Shown: positions 10,163 through 19,627, counted from the first letter of the stretch. The stretch is DNA of 64,000 nt from Tolypothrix sp. PCC 7910 (GCF_011769525.1 NZ_CP050440.1:2419501-2483500), one strand, 5' to 3'. Numbers and translations: made by a program. Notes: generated by a model from the letters alone, not told the origin.

Positions 10163-10289
10163 TTGGCGAAGGGGGAAAAGGTAAAAGGGGAATGGGAAAA
10201 GCAAGTTTTGGCAAATGCTCATGATAAACGCGATCGCTCTCTAGATAATTTACACTCAAGGGAAGACCGATTTATTTGCAGCTGCTTTT

Positions 10290-10724
10290 ATGTCTTCTTC
10301 TACAGACTCTTTACCACCTGCTCTTGCTAAAATTGTGCAACGTTTTCAACGCGCTTCTGACCCCAAACGGCGCTATGAACAACTCATCTGGTATGCTCAA
10401 AAGTTGCCAGAGTTCCCAGAAGCGGACAAGGTAGCCGAAAATAAAGTACCTGGTTGCGTTTCTCAGGTTTATGTCACCGCCAGCTTGGATGATGGGAAAG
10501 TTAAATATCAAGGAGATTCTGATTCTCAATTAACTAAAGGCTTAGTAGCATTATTAATTGAAGGTTTAAATGGCCTATCTCCTACAGAAATTGTCCAACT
10601 AACACCAGATTTTATTCAAGACACTGGTTTAAATGTTAGCCTCACACCTTCCCGCGCTAACGGTTTTTATAACATTTTTAAAACTATGCAAAAAAAAGCG
10701 CTGGAATGTAAGTTAGAAGAATAA
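10290..10724 (+). CDS. sufE: SufE-family sulfur acceptor protein
   Basis: A 144-residue cytosolic protein with the SufE fold. Cys56 in the V-P-G-C-V-S-Q loop corresponds to the residue that accepts persulfide sulfur from the cysteine desulfurase SufS in iron-sulfur cluster assembly. The upstream R-Y-E-Q-L-I-W-Y-A-Q-K-L-P signature and the terminal helix are present, and length matches the family. No suf genes lie nearby; cyanobacterial sufE is usually separate from sufBCDS. Only 24 bases separate it from the next gene on the same strand, so the two may be cotranscribed. Confidence 0.88.
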   Translation: MSSSTDSLPPALAKIVQRFQRASDPKRRYEQLIWYAQKLPEFPEADKVAENKVPGCVSQVYVTASLDDGKVKYQGDSDSQLTKGLVALLIEGLNGLSPTEIVQLTPDFIQDTGLNVSLTPSRANGFYNIFKTMQKKALECKLEE

Positions 10725-10748
10725 ATACTGAGTGCCGAGTAAAAACTC

Positions 10749-11654
10749 ATGTCTACCAATTTATTATCCACCGATAACGCTGTTGGATTTGGTGGAGTAG
10801 TTAAAGAATTTCTCTGGAATTGGGAAAACCAATCTTTGCGAGTGGTTTACGAAACCTTAGGACAAGGTTCCCCACTCTTGCTACTCCCAGCTTTCAGCAG
10901 CGTTTCCACTCGTGAAGAAATGGGCGAACTTGCTAGGTTATTAGCTCCTCATTTTCAAGTTGTAGCTGTCGATTGGCCTGGTTTTGGCGAATCTTCTCGC
11001 CCCAGTTTAGATTACCATCCAGAGTTATATCAGCAATTTTTAGCAGATTTTGTTAACTCTGTATTTAACACAGCAATTAATGTGTTAGCTGCTGGTCATG
11101 CGGCTAGTTATGTGTTGCAATTAGCTGTCAAACAGCCGACTGCTTTTGTCAAAATTGTGTTAGTTGCTCCCACTTGGCGCGGCCCTTTACCGACAATGGG
11201 GGCAAATCCTCAAATTGCGAGTATGGTGAGAGGATTAGTGCGATCGCCTATTGTGGGTCAATTCCTCTACAAACTCAATACTCTGCCATCTTTTTTAAAT
11301 TTTATGTACCGTCGCCATGTCTTTGTGGATGCGGCGAGACTAACTCCTCATTTCATGGAAAAGAAATGGCAAACCACTCAAAAACCAGGAGCGCGATTTG
11401 CTTCCGCTGCCTTTGTGACTGGTAACATCGATGCAGTGCATGAGCAATCTGAATTTCTGAGATTAATTCAGTCACTTTCTGTGCCACTGATGATGATAAT
11501 TTCCGAATCTGGCCCGCCGAAATCAACAGCCGAAATGCAAGCTATGGCGGCGTTACCAGGGGTAACTAGCGTTGTCCTTCCAGGTTCTTTAGGTTTACAT
11601 GAGGAATACCCCGCAGAGGTTCTCGAAGCCGTACTCCCTTTTTTACACAATTAA
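10749..11654 (+). CDS. Alpha/beta-hydrolase-like protein lacking the nucleophile Ser
   Basis: A 301-residue protein of the alpha/beta hydrolase fold: a strand ending in L-L-L-L-P-A-F, then V-D-W-P-G-F-G-x-S-S as in haloalkane-dehalogenase and esterase relatives, and a C-terminal His in the G-L-H-E-E-Y-P segment. The nucleophile elbow, normally G-x-S-x-G, reads G116-H-A118-A-S120, so Ala sits where the catalytic Ser is expected. A Ser two residues later is unlikely to substitute. It may be a non-catalytic scaffold or use other chemistry. It follows the sufE-like gene by 24 bases. Confidence 0.75.
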   Translation: MSTNLLSTDNAVGFGGVVKEFLWNWENQSLRVVYETLGQGSPLLLLPAFSSVSTREEMGELARLLAPHFQVVAVDWPGFGESSRPSLDYHPELYQQFLADFVNSVFNTAINVLAAGHAASYVLQLAVKQPTAFVKIVLVAPTWRGPLPTMGANPQIASMVRGLVRSPIVGQFLYKLNTLPSFLNFMYRRHVFVDAARLTPHFMEKKWQTTQKPGARFASAAFVTGNIDAVHEQSEFLRLIQSLSVPLMMIISESGPPKSTAEMQAMAALPGVTSVVLPGSLGLHEEYPAEVLEAVLPFLHN

Positions 11655-12705
11655 ACCCGAAATAATATTTTCGTGTGTATTCAGCGCTGTTGTCAGGAAA
11701 GACCATGAAATCAATTATCTCAGAGCTAGCAATTATACGGTTATGTTTCTGGTGATGGCGACAGATGGTTAAGGACACAAATACTTCTGTGTCCTTCCAA
11801 ATAATGTATCTATGGAAAACATAAATTGAATTATGTAAGTTAAATTATGTTTTTATGTTTAATTTAGCTATGTTTCTCCTTATTTAAATTTCTAAATTAA
11901 GTATGCAAATTATTTTAACGTGATTTTTTATCTGATTCTTTACTTATTAATCAGCTTAGTTGTCACCTTAATTCTGCATCAAGCTAACTTTTGTAAGTTA
12001 CAATTCACAAGAACTTGCAGCTAAAATTTCCGAAAATATTGCAGATTTTTCTGCACAAAAATTGAGTCTAAATTAATACATATAAAATTTTAATTTAATT
12101 TCTATCTTTAGATAGATGCACAAATATAACTGCCTATTTTCAAGCCTTTGATGTCCATAAATTTGTTCAATTAACAGAAATAATCGTTAAAAATCAGATT
12201 TTTCCTGCAATTCAGGCTTGACATTCTTTCAGATGAGAGACTACAACAATATAGTGCGTGAATACACAGTCTGATGCTTTGTTGCTACCACAATTAACTG
12301 GTTTTCAGATAGCTGCTAATTACATAAATCTGTTGACCAAAAAAGAATATGGGTTGAGCATCTACAACTACCCAGCATGACAGTTAAACATAACTGCTAT
12401 GTTGTAATTTTTACGTCCTAGAGTTCCTATTTGTTGTTGAACAATGGCATAAATTAACAGAGATAATTATTGACAGTTAATTATTTTTTATACCAATTTT
12501 ATATGAAATTTTACTGAATGATTACCTTCTCCTCTTGGCATTTTTCTCTGTGAGACGCTGCGCTTACTCTTGTAAAAAAGCGAGTTTACAATCTTGTCTC
12601 ATAAAGTAATCGATTCATCAATAGAGAGAGTAGATTTTCAGAGGTAAATGAGATAAAAAAGTTTGAGTATTTCTCAATAGTTTGTGCAATCTTCAGGACA
12701 GCACA
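11655..12705. other. 1-kb AT-rich intergenic region before the export locus
   Basis: No gene was found on either strand. The region is very AT-rich. Its 3' part must carry the promoter for the helix-turn-helix gene and possibly for the whole export locus. No leader-peptide-like frame ending in Gly-Gly was noticed among frames longer than about 20 codons. Confidence 0.4.
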
Positions 12706-13329
12706 ATGGTAGATGTATTGGGACATTATTTAGATTTAGCGGTAAATTGGATGTCACAAAATAAATTTGAAAATCCGGGAAATAAGTTTTTCACACCCGA
12801 ACAGCATCAGAATTTATTAAAAAATTTACAAGCGAATTTGCCACCAGAATATCGTAAGAGATTAGAAATTATGCTGCTGGCAGATATGGGCAAATCCCAA
12901 ACAGAAATTTGCCAGATTTTAGGTTGTTCTCAGGAAATGGCACGTTACTGGATTACTATTGCCAAAGCAGGTTTAGCGGAGCAATGGCAACAAAAACCAA
13001 TCGGTAGACCAAAAACAGTAAATCAACAATATATAGCCAGATTAAAAGAATTGCTCAGTCATAGCCCCCGCAATTATGGTTATGCATTTAGTAGCTGGAC
13101 ATCTCAATGGTTAAGCAAACATTTGGCTACTGAATTTGGTATTGAGATTAGCAATCGCCACATTAATCGCTTACTCAAAGATATGGGTTTAGCTACTCAA
13201 AAACAACGCTCATCTAAAAAAGTAGAGTCTCAAGAGATCAAGGCTACTGGTGTGAGAATCAGTGACTTACAATCTCATAGTGATGCTCATATATATCAAT
13301 CATTCAATCTAGTTCAAATTAATAGATAA
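12706..13329 (+). CDS. IS630-like helix-turn-helix protein without a transposase core
   Basis: A 207-residue protein with two DNA-binding units. The first (about 60-100, G-K-S-Q-T-E-I-C-Q-I-L-G-C-S) is a homeodomain-like HTH. The second (about 115-170, ending I-S-N-R-H-I-N-R-L-L-K-D-M-G-L) is the winged helix typical of IS630 transposases. The DDE nuclease domain that follows in real transposases is absent, and no terminal inverted repeats were seen. The ATG at 12706 fits better than an in-frame TTG 24 bases upstream. It ends 21 bases before the exporter gene on the same strand, so a domesticated regulator of the export locus is likely; a decayed transposon is the alternative. Confidence 0.7.
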   Translation: MVDVLGHYLDLAVNWMSQNKFENPGNKFFTPEQHQNLLKNLQANLPPEYRKRLEIMLLADMGKSQTEICQILGCSQEMARYWITIAKAGLAEQWQQKPIGRPKTVNQQYIARLKELLSHSPRNYGYAFSSWTSQWLSKHLATEFGIEISNRHINRLLKDMGLATQKQRSSKKVESQEIKATGVRISDLQSHSDAHIYQSFNLVQINR

Positions 13330-13350
13330 ATTTGGAATATCAAAGCAAGA

Positions 13351-16065
13351 ATGACAACAAATTTTTCCCAAGAACAATTAGGTCAATTACTGAATATAAC
13401 TTTAGGTGAAAAGCTTACAGAGAGAGAATTGCAAAACTGCTGGGCAAAAATTGAAATTGTGGAACCAGCCGTAGCAAAACTATTTTGGCAATCAAAAGAT
13501 ACTCAAGCGGGAATTTATTTGGTGCTGACGGGTAAAGTCAGATTACTAGATATTGATGGTAACTTAATTTCTACTCTTGCAGCTGGGTCATCATTTGGTG
13601 AAATCACCTTGTTTCCTCAAGAAAACTTGAGCTTTTATGCGGCGAGGGCTTCCACAAATTTAAAACTCTGTTATCTCAACATCGAGATATTGCAGACTTT
13701 GATGGCTAAATATCCCAAAATCTGCGATCGCCTTTTGGTACGTGCAAAGCAATTAGCAGAGTTGACTAATTCTCAGGAAGCTCAAAATCATCGCCAATCT
13801 GCAATTCCTAATGTCATCCCCTTTCCCGCAAACATTACCCCTAAGAAGCCCCAACCACGGGCTTATTTCCCCACTCCTCAAGTCAAAGCCAAACATTTAT
13901 GGGCAAAATTAACTCAACGCTATCCCTTCTTTGAACAACAGAGTGCTACCGATTGCGGTGTAGCTTGTTTAGTCATGCTAGGGCGCTATTGGGGTAAACG
14001 CTTTAGTATCAATAGATTGCGAGAGTTAGCTAACGTCAACCGCGTCGGGGTTTCACTACGAGGTTTAGCTACAGCCGCTGAAAGTATTGGTTTTGCTAGC
14101 CGTCCAGTTAAAGCTAGCCTAGATAAATTAGCCCAACAACCACTACCTGCGATCGCTCATTGGGAGGGTAATCATTATATTGTCGTTTATGAGGTTACCA
14201 AAAAACAGGTAATTGTGGGCGATCCGGCGATTGGTCAACGTACCCTTACCCATACTCAATTTCAATCTGGGTGGACTGGTTATGCTTTATTATTGCAACC
14301 TACCGTCCTCTTCAAAGAAAGCGAGGAAGCTAATACACCATTTTGGCAGTTATTTGAGTTAGTTAAACCTCATTGGTTAGTCTTACTAGAAGTCTTTATC
14401 GCCTCTGTATTTATCCAGTTATTTGGATTAATTACACCTCTATTTACTCAATTACTTTTGGATAGAGTAATTGTTCAAGGTAGTACTCTCACCTTAACTG
14501 CTGTAGGTTGCGGTTTGGTGATTTTTGGTTTATTTCGTGTCGCCCTTAACGGACTCAGACAATACTTGCTAGATCACACAGCTAACCGCATCGGTGTAGC
14601 GTTAATGGTAGGTTTTATTAAACATACATTCCGCTTACCTTTAGCATTTTTTGAGTCGCGCTACGTCGGTGATATTGTTTCTCGCGTGCAAGAAAATCAG
14701 AAAATTCAGCGTTTTCTTACAGGTGAAGCACTGTCAATTATTTTAGATTTATTGACAGTATTTATCTATGTAGGATTAATGTTTTGGTATAGCTGGCAAA
14801 TGGCATTGCTAGCACTAGCAATCGTACCACCATTTTTAATTTTGGCAATAGTTGCTACACCCTTCTTTCGCCGTATTAGTCGAGAAGTTTTTCAGGCTTT
14901 AGCTAAGGAGAATAGTTATTTAATTCAATCTCTCACTGGTATTCGTTCTATTCGCTCAATGGCAATTGAACAAACTGTGCGCTGGCGTTGGGAAGAATTA
15001 CTGAATAATTTGACTAAAAAAATGTTTGCCGGTCAAGTAATTGGTAACCGAATGCAAGTTTTTAGTTCGACCATTGAAACTTTAGCCACTACAGGATTAC
15101 TCTGGTTTGGCGCTTGGCTAGTAATTCAAAATCAACTCACAATTGGGCAATTAGTTGCTTTCAATATGCTGTTAGGTAACGTCATTAATCCCTTTCAACG
15201 TCTCACAGTTCTCTGGAATGAATTACAAGAAGTAATTATTTCTACGGAACGAATTAATGATGTACTTGCAGCAGAACCAGAAGAAGATTTACACCATCAA
15301 CCACGTCAATTTTTATCAGCAATTCGCGGTCATATTCGCTTTGAGAATATGAGCTTCCGCTATCATCCTGATAGTGATATTAATGTCTTGGAAAATCTAA
15401 ATTTTGAAATTCAGCCTGAACAAACAGTAGCCTTGGTAGGACGTAGCGGTTCCGGAAAAACCACCCTAGCCAAACTAATCTTAGGTTTATATCCACCCAC
15501 AGACGGCAAAATTCTCATTGATAGTCATGATGTCAATAGTTTAGCGTTGCGATCGCTGCGTTCTCAAATTGGTGTTGTCGATCAAGATACGTTTTTATTT
15601 GGCGGTACAATTCGCGAAAATATTAGTATCGCTGTTCCAGAAGCTTCTTTAGCAGAAATTATCGCAGCAGCGCGTTTAGCTGGTGCAGATGAATTTATTC
15701 AACAATTACCAATGGGTTACGAAACCCAAATCGGAGAAGGTGGTGGAATGCTATCTGGTGGACAACGCCAACGTCTAGCAATTGCGCGTGCGTTGTTAGG
15801 TAATCCGCGCTTATTAATTTTTGACGAAGCTACCAGTCATTTAGATGCAGAGTCAGAACGCATCATTCAGAACAATTTAAACACAATATTATGCGGGCGT
15901 ACTAGCTTAATTATTGCCCACCGCCTCTCTACAATCCGCAATGCTGATTTAATTTTGGTCTTGGATCGTGGCTTATTAATAGAAAGTGGTAGTCATGACG
16001 AATTAATTGCCAAGAAAGGTCATTATTACTACCTAAATCAACAACAACTCGCCCAAGCAGTTTGA
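13351..16065 (+). CDS. cNMP-binding/C39-peptidase ABC exporter (peptide-processing transporter)
   Basis: A 904-residue exporter. Order: a cyclic-nucleotide-binding-like domain (about 30-130), a C39 cysteine peptidase (about 190-320), a five- or six-helix ABC transmembrane domain (about 330-620) and an ABC ATPase. The peptidase triad is intact: Cys202, His275 and Asp291. The ATPase has Walker A G-R-S-G-S-G-K-T (697-704), signature L-S-G-G-Q-R-Q-R and Walker B L-L-I-F-D-E-A. Such proteins cut leader peptides after Gly-Gly while exporting the mature peptide across the inner membrane. The cNMP-domain fusion is shared with HetC-type cyanobacterial exporters. The HlyD-like gene follows 121 bases later. 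The likely cargo gene is at 18867-19079. Confidence 0.9.
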   Translation: MTTNFSQEQLGQLLNITLGEKLTERELQNCWAKIEIVEPAVAKLFWQSKDTQAGIYLVLTGKVRLLDIDGNLISTLAAGSSFGEITLFPQENLSFYAARASTNLKLCYLNIEILQTLMAKYPKICDRLLVRAKQLAELTNSQEAQNHRQSAIPNVIPFPANITPKKPQPRAYFPTPQVKAKHLWAKLTQRYPFFEQQSATDCGVACLVMLGRYWGKRFSINRLRELANVNRVGVSLRGLATAAESIGFASRPVKASLDKLAQQPLPAIAHWEGNHYIVVYEVTKKQVIVGDPAIGQRTLTHTQFQSGWTGYALLLQPTVLFKESEEANTPFWQLFELVKPHWLVLLEVFIASVFIQLFGLITPLFTQLLLDRVIVQGSTLTLTAVGCGLVIFGLFRVALNGLRQYLLDHTANRIGVALMVGFIKHTFRLPLAFFESRYVGDIVSRVQENQKIQRFLTGEALSIILDLLTVFIYVGLMFWYSWQMALLALAIVPPFLILAIVATPFFRRISREVFQALAKENSYLIQSLTGIRSIRSMAIEQTVRWRWEELLNNLTKKMFAGQVIGNRMQVFSSTIETLATTGLLWFGAWLVIQNQLTIGQLVAFNMLLGNVINPFQRLTVLWNELQEVIISTERINDVLAAEPEEDLHHQPRQFLSAIRGHIRFENMSFRYHPDSDINVLENLNFEIQPEQTVALVGRSGSGKTTLAKLILGLYPPTDGKILIDSHDVNSLALRSLRSQIGVVDQDTFLFGGTIRENISIAVPEASLAEIIAAARLAGADEFIQQLPMGYETQIGEGGGMLSGGQRQRLAIARALLGNPRLLIFDEATSHLDAESERIIQNNLNTILCGRTSLIIAHRLSTIRNADLILVLDRGLLIESGSHDELIAKKGHYYYLNQQQLAQAV

Positions 16066-16186
16066 TTATAAATTCAGACTTTTTGGGGCATATATTCAGC
16101 ATAATTTTTCTGCAAGTTTGTCGCTAACACACAAGTTAAATAGCAGCTTATTGTTTCAGCAAATCTGAGAAATTCATTATTCTACT

Positions 16187-17714
16187 ATGCCTAATTCTGC
16201 TAGTAATTCATCATCGATATTAACTGAGCAAGCAAGTAATAAATCAACAAGTATTGAAGACAATCATGCTAAAGCAGATAATGCTCATGATTGGCATTAC
16301 GGTACAGAAGAACTACTAGATGCCTTACCCAGACGTTGGACAAGATCCTTATTATATTTACTGGTGGTTTTCAGTGCGATCGCTTTACCTTGGGCAATGC
16401 TTTCACAAGTAGATGAGACAGGAAGCGCAAGAGGTCGTATTGAACCATTAGGTGAAACTCTCAGATTAGACTCTCAAGCGGCTGGTAATATTATTGCTGT
16501 CAAGGTGAAGGAAGGCGAAACTGTCAAAGCTGGCCAGTTACTTGCAGAAATAGATTCTAATGTTCTCAAAACCGATTTGCAACAGGGACAAGCAAAGTTA
16601 GAGGGATTACAAAATAGATTATCACAACTAGAACTACTCAAAAATCAATTACGATTAGCAATTGGTGTTCAAGAACAACAAAACCAATCTCAAGAATTAG
16701 AAAAACTGGCCCAAGTCAATCAAGCACAGCAAAATTTAGATGCGAGACAGAGTACTTATAATCTACAGAAGTTGGAGAAACTCGCGTTAGTTAGTCAGGC
16801 TGAACAAAACCAAATTTCTACTCAGACTGCTTATAAGTTATCTACCAGTCGTTGGCAAAGAGATTTATTAGAAATCCAGCGTTATCGACCTCTAGGAAAC
16901 CAGGGTGCAGTGCCTCAAATTAAAGTTGTAGAACTAGAAAAAATTGCTGATGAAAGTGAAAGACTTTTTGAGCAAAGCGAATCAGATGTTAAACAAGCAA
17001 AATTACGCTTTCAAGAAGAAAAAAAACCGTTACCAGGGCATAATGCGTCAAGCCCAAGCAGATATTCAGCAAGCAAAATTGCGACTACAAGAAGAACAGA
17101 ATAGTTACAAAACTGTAGTCCATGCAGGTAAATTGGCTTTGCTAAAAAATCAGGAACAACTGAAAGATATGCAAACCCAAATTACTAGTCTAAAATCAGA
17201 AATTGCCCAAACCAGAAGCCAAATTACTTCTATCAAAATTCAACTAGTACAAAGATTAATAAAATCACCGATTAATGGTGTAATTTTTAATATGCCAATT
17301 AAAAAGCCAGGGGTATTTGTCCAAACTGGTGAAACAATTGCCCGAATTTCTCCGCAAGGCGTTCCATTTGCGATGAAAGCTAATATCCCTAGCCAAGAAA
17401 GTGGTTTTTTGAAAGTAGGAATGCCAGTCAAAGTTAAGTTTGATGCCTATCCATTCCAAGATTATGGAGTAGTCACAGGTAAAGTCATCCGACTTTCACC
17501 AGATTCCAAATTGATGGAAACTCCCCAAGGAAAAATAGAAGTTTTTGAAATGGAAATTGCCCTAAATCAGTCTGATATCCAAGTTGGTAATAAACGTATA
17601 CCCTTAACCCCTGGACAAACTGCAACAGCAGAAGTAATTGTCCGTCAGCGTCGCCTCATAGATTTTATCTTAGATCCATTTAAACAATTACAGAAAGGTG
17701 GTTTAGATCTGTAA
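16187..17714 (+). pseudogene. HlyD-family membrane-fusion protein, frameshifted at an A8 run
   Basis: Two overlapping frames together encode one HlyD-type periplasmic adaptor. The first (16187 to 17104) supplies a cytosolic tail, one transmembrane helix (about residues 55-75), the first half of a biotinyl-lipoyl-like domain and a long coiled coil. The second carries on from inside the coiled coil through the second lipoyl half and a beta-barrel domain to 17714. The break is at 17019-17026, a run of eight A. With seven A the frame would read straight through R-F-Q-E-E-K-N-R-Y-Q-G, giving 508 residues, a normal length. It may be a true inactivating mutation, a homopolymer sequencing error, or a gene expressed by slippage. 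The intact product would link the C39 exporter to an outer-membrane channel. Confidence 0.85.
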
Positions 17715-17758
17715 TTAATAGCTGATTAAATTAATTCAAAATATTGGAGAAATAGCAA

Positions 17759-18544
17759 ATGTCAAAAATTTTGAACATATCACAAAAAGAAATCATTGAG
17801 CAAGTAAAAATTTCCTGTCAATTACCTAATTTATTAGAAGCGATTGCCACTCACAAAATTATCTCTAATACAGCCAGAGAAGCAGGTATTAAAGTAGAGG
17901 TAGAAGAACTCCAACAAGCGGCTGATGCTTTGCGCGCAGCCAACAGACTCATCAAAGCCGAAGATACTTGGAATTGGCTACAAAAACATTATCTTTCTTT
18001 AGAAGATTTTGAACAACTAGCAGAAAGAAACTTGATATCTGTTAAATTAGCCCATCATTTATTTGCCGATAAAGTTGAGCCATACTTTTATGAAAATCAA
18101 CTCAATTATTTAGCTGCTGTTACTTATGAAGTTGTCTTAGATGATGAAGATTTAGCTTGGGAATTATTTTATGCAGTTAGCGAAGGTGAAATTACCTTCC
18201 AAGACATAACTCGTCAACATATTCAAAATCCCGAACTCCGTCGCGCTGGAGGTTATAAGGGAATTAAACATCGTCATGAATTTAAACCAGATATTGCATC
18301 AGCGGTGTTTATTGCTAATCCTCCAGAGTTACTCAAACCGATTGCGATCGCCCAAAAAGTTCATCTAATTTGGGTAGAGGAAATTATTCAACCAAAATTA
18401 GACGAGCAGTTATGCTTAAAAATTATGGGTGATTTATTCACAGATTGGCTAAAAAAACAAATTGCTCAATTAGAAATTATTCCTCATTTTGAATCAGATA
18501 CCTACTCTCAACCAGTTCAGGAATTGCTGAGGATAGCTTCATAA
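17759..18544 (+). CDS. Parvulin-like peptidyl-prolyl isomerase/foldase
   Basis: A 261-residue protein with a helical SurA/PrsA-type N-terminal region (about 1-115) and a rotamase-like domain (about 118-225), recognised by V-T-Y-E-V-V, the D-I-T-R-Q-H region, R-R-A-G-G-Y and the I-A-x-P-x-E-L-L...V-H-L-I-W segments. There is no signal peptide, so it probably acts in the cytosol, keeping precursor peptides export-ready. It lies 44 bases after the HlyD-like gene. I recall isomerases of this type beside C39/HlyD export genes in cyanobacteria. Domain call is good; catalytic activity is inferred. Confidence 0.75.
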   Translation: MSKILNISQKEIIEQVKISCQLPNLLEAIATHKIISNTAREAGIKVEVEELQQAADALRAANRLIKAEDTWNWLQKHYLSLEDFEQLAERNLISVKLAHHLFADKVEPYFYENQLNYLAAVTYEVVLDDEDLAWELFYAVSEGEITFQDITRQHIQNPELRRAGGYKGIKHRHEFKPDIASAVFIANPPELLKPIAIAQKVHLIWVEEIIQPKLDEQLCLKIMGDLFTDWLKKQIAQLEIIPHFESDTYSQPVQELLRIAS

Positions 18545-18567
18545 TCTTTAAATTATAAATATAGCTT

Positions 18568-18600
18568 ATAACCCCGAATTATTAAAGAATTCGGGGTTAT
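18568..18600 (+). terminator. Strong hairpin after the foldase gene
   Basis: A perfect 13-bp stem (18568-18580 with 18588-18600, core ACCCCGAATT) encloses a 7-base loop, 24 bases past the foldase stop. No T-run follows, so it may stabilise the mRNA end or need other factors to terminate. Confidence 0.55.
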
Positions 18601-18721
18601 AGTAATAATACAATAAATTGCCAAGAAGTTCCCATGAAAAAATTTCACACCTATCTATGAACTTCTCAAAATAATTTTTACTTAGTTCATCTCAAACTGA
18701 TTGATAAGTGGTGGTTCACAA

Positions 18722-18761
18722 AAAATAATTTCTCCAGATATAAAATGTAATATCTGGAGAA
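18722..18761 (-). terminator. Rho-independent terminator of the double-glycine peptide gene
   Basis: A perfect 12-bp stem (18730-18741 with 18750-18761) is followed, in minus-strand direction, by AATTATTTTTT. It lies about 105 bases past the stop of the 70-residue peptide gene and has the polarity expected for ending that transcript. Confidence 0.7.
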
Positions 18762-18866
18762 AAATAATGGTATTTTTCTGGAGCAATTACCGATTTGATT
18801 GCTTAATTGATTCAGATATTATCTGATTATAAAATCAGCAATAACTGGTAATTCAATCAACAGTAA

Positions 18867-19079
18867 TTATGATGCCTTTAATAGGAGTTTCAGGGCTTTC
18901 AAATATGTTTTAGCCAATAGATCAGCTATTTTAAATGCAAATTCACCATAACCTTGAAGAAAACCAGCTACCAATTCAATATTATAACCACCATTTACAA
19001 ATGCAGCTTCATTTTCAGCTACTTCATTGATGAAAGAATTGGAGTCGATTGCTAAGTCAGAGATTGTAATTCTAGACAT
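18867..19079 (-). CDS. Double-glycine-leader peptide, probable bacteriocin-like precursor
   Basis: A 70-residue precursor with a two-part plan. Residues 1-31 look like a C39-peptidase leader: an acidic, amphipathic stretch (D8-L-A, S15-F-I-N-E-V, E22-N-E) ending V28-N-G-G31. Cleavage after Gly31 would release a 39-residue core starting Tyr32. The core has no Cys, begins Gly-rich and hydrophobic (Y-N-I-E-L-V-A-G-F-L), and ends as a Lys-spaced amphipathic helix (K57, K61, K64, K68 with Leu between); net charge is about +2. That suits an unmodified class II bacteriocin or signalling peptide. It is convergent with the C39 exporter, HlyD and foldase genes, and has its own terminator. Precursor status is well supported; activity is unknown. 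Confidence 0.75.
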   Translation of the reverse strand: MSRITISDLAIDSNSFINEVAENEAAFVNGGYNIELVAGFLQGYGEFAFKIADLLAKTYLKALKLLLKAS

Positions 19080-19194
19080 GAGTTGTGTACCTGGTATAAG
19101 TAATTTGGTTGGAAATTAAGCTTTTGTTTGCTTAACTCTTGAATCTATTTTCAACGATATCAAATGAGTATTCAATAGTTAAAAATAGGAGATA

Positions 19195-19335
19195 AGACAT
19201 AACTAAAGGAGTTTTGTCTTTTAATTAATCAGATAAAAAATATCAATGGGTTAAATATTTTCTTGATGGATAATGAATTAGGGTTTTATAGATAAAAATT
19301 ACTCGAGACATAATTCCAGTAGTTTTGTCTTTTAA
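19195..19335. promoter_or_regulatory. Duplicated dyad element (19195-19224 and 19306-19335)
   Basis: Two 30-base copies, 111 bases apart and 26/30 identical, each carry an imperfect palindrome AGACAtAA...TTtTGTCT. They lie upstream of the minus-strand double-glycine peptide gene (about 115 and 225 bases before its ATG) and on the far side from the zinc GTPase gene. The symmetry and duplication suggest paired operator sites. Terminator-like hairpins are an alternative, since TTTT follows each on the plus strand. Confidence 0.5.
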
Positions 19336-19627
19336 ACTTACTTTTACTGCAAAAACAATCGTATTTAAGAGGATATTTGATTAGAAAAAGGCAATTCTCT
19401 CAAAAATGCTACAATTGCAAATTTGATAATATAAATCACAACAGCCAATTGCTGATGGCTGGCGGTTGCGTTTTGTAGGAATTTTCAGTTAAAAACAGTA
19501 TTGCAAAAGTTAAGATTCCTGAGCATAACGCCAAACGTACGCCCAAGGAACTCCTTGGTTAAAATAATCTTCAGCCTAAGCTGCTGACGGTAGCGTAGCT
19601 CAACTGTGACAAGCGTTATCATAGGCA

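Noticed and set aside
12706-13329. Intact IS630 insertion sequence
   Set aside because: No DDE domain, no terminal inverted repeats and no target duplication seen.
16944-17714. Independent second HlyD-like gene
   Set aside because: Its start lies inside the first frame's coiled coil and it lacks the membrane helix; the two frames join perfectly by removing one A.
19306-19335. Second small peptide start (ATGTCTCGA on the minus strand)
   Set aside because: The frame gives about 22 residues without a leader pattern or Gly-Gly; similarity to the true start is short.
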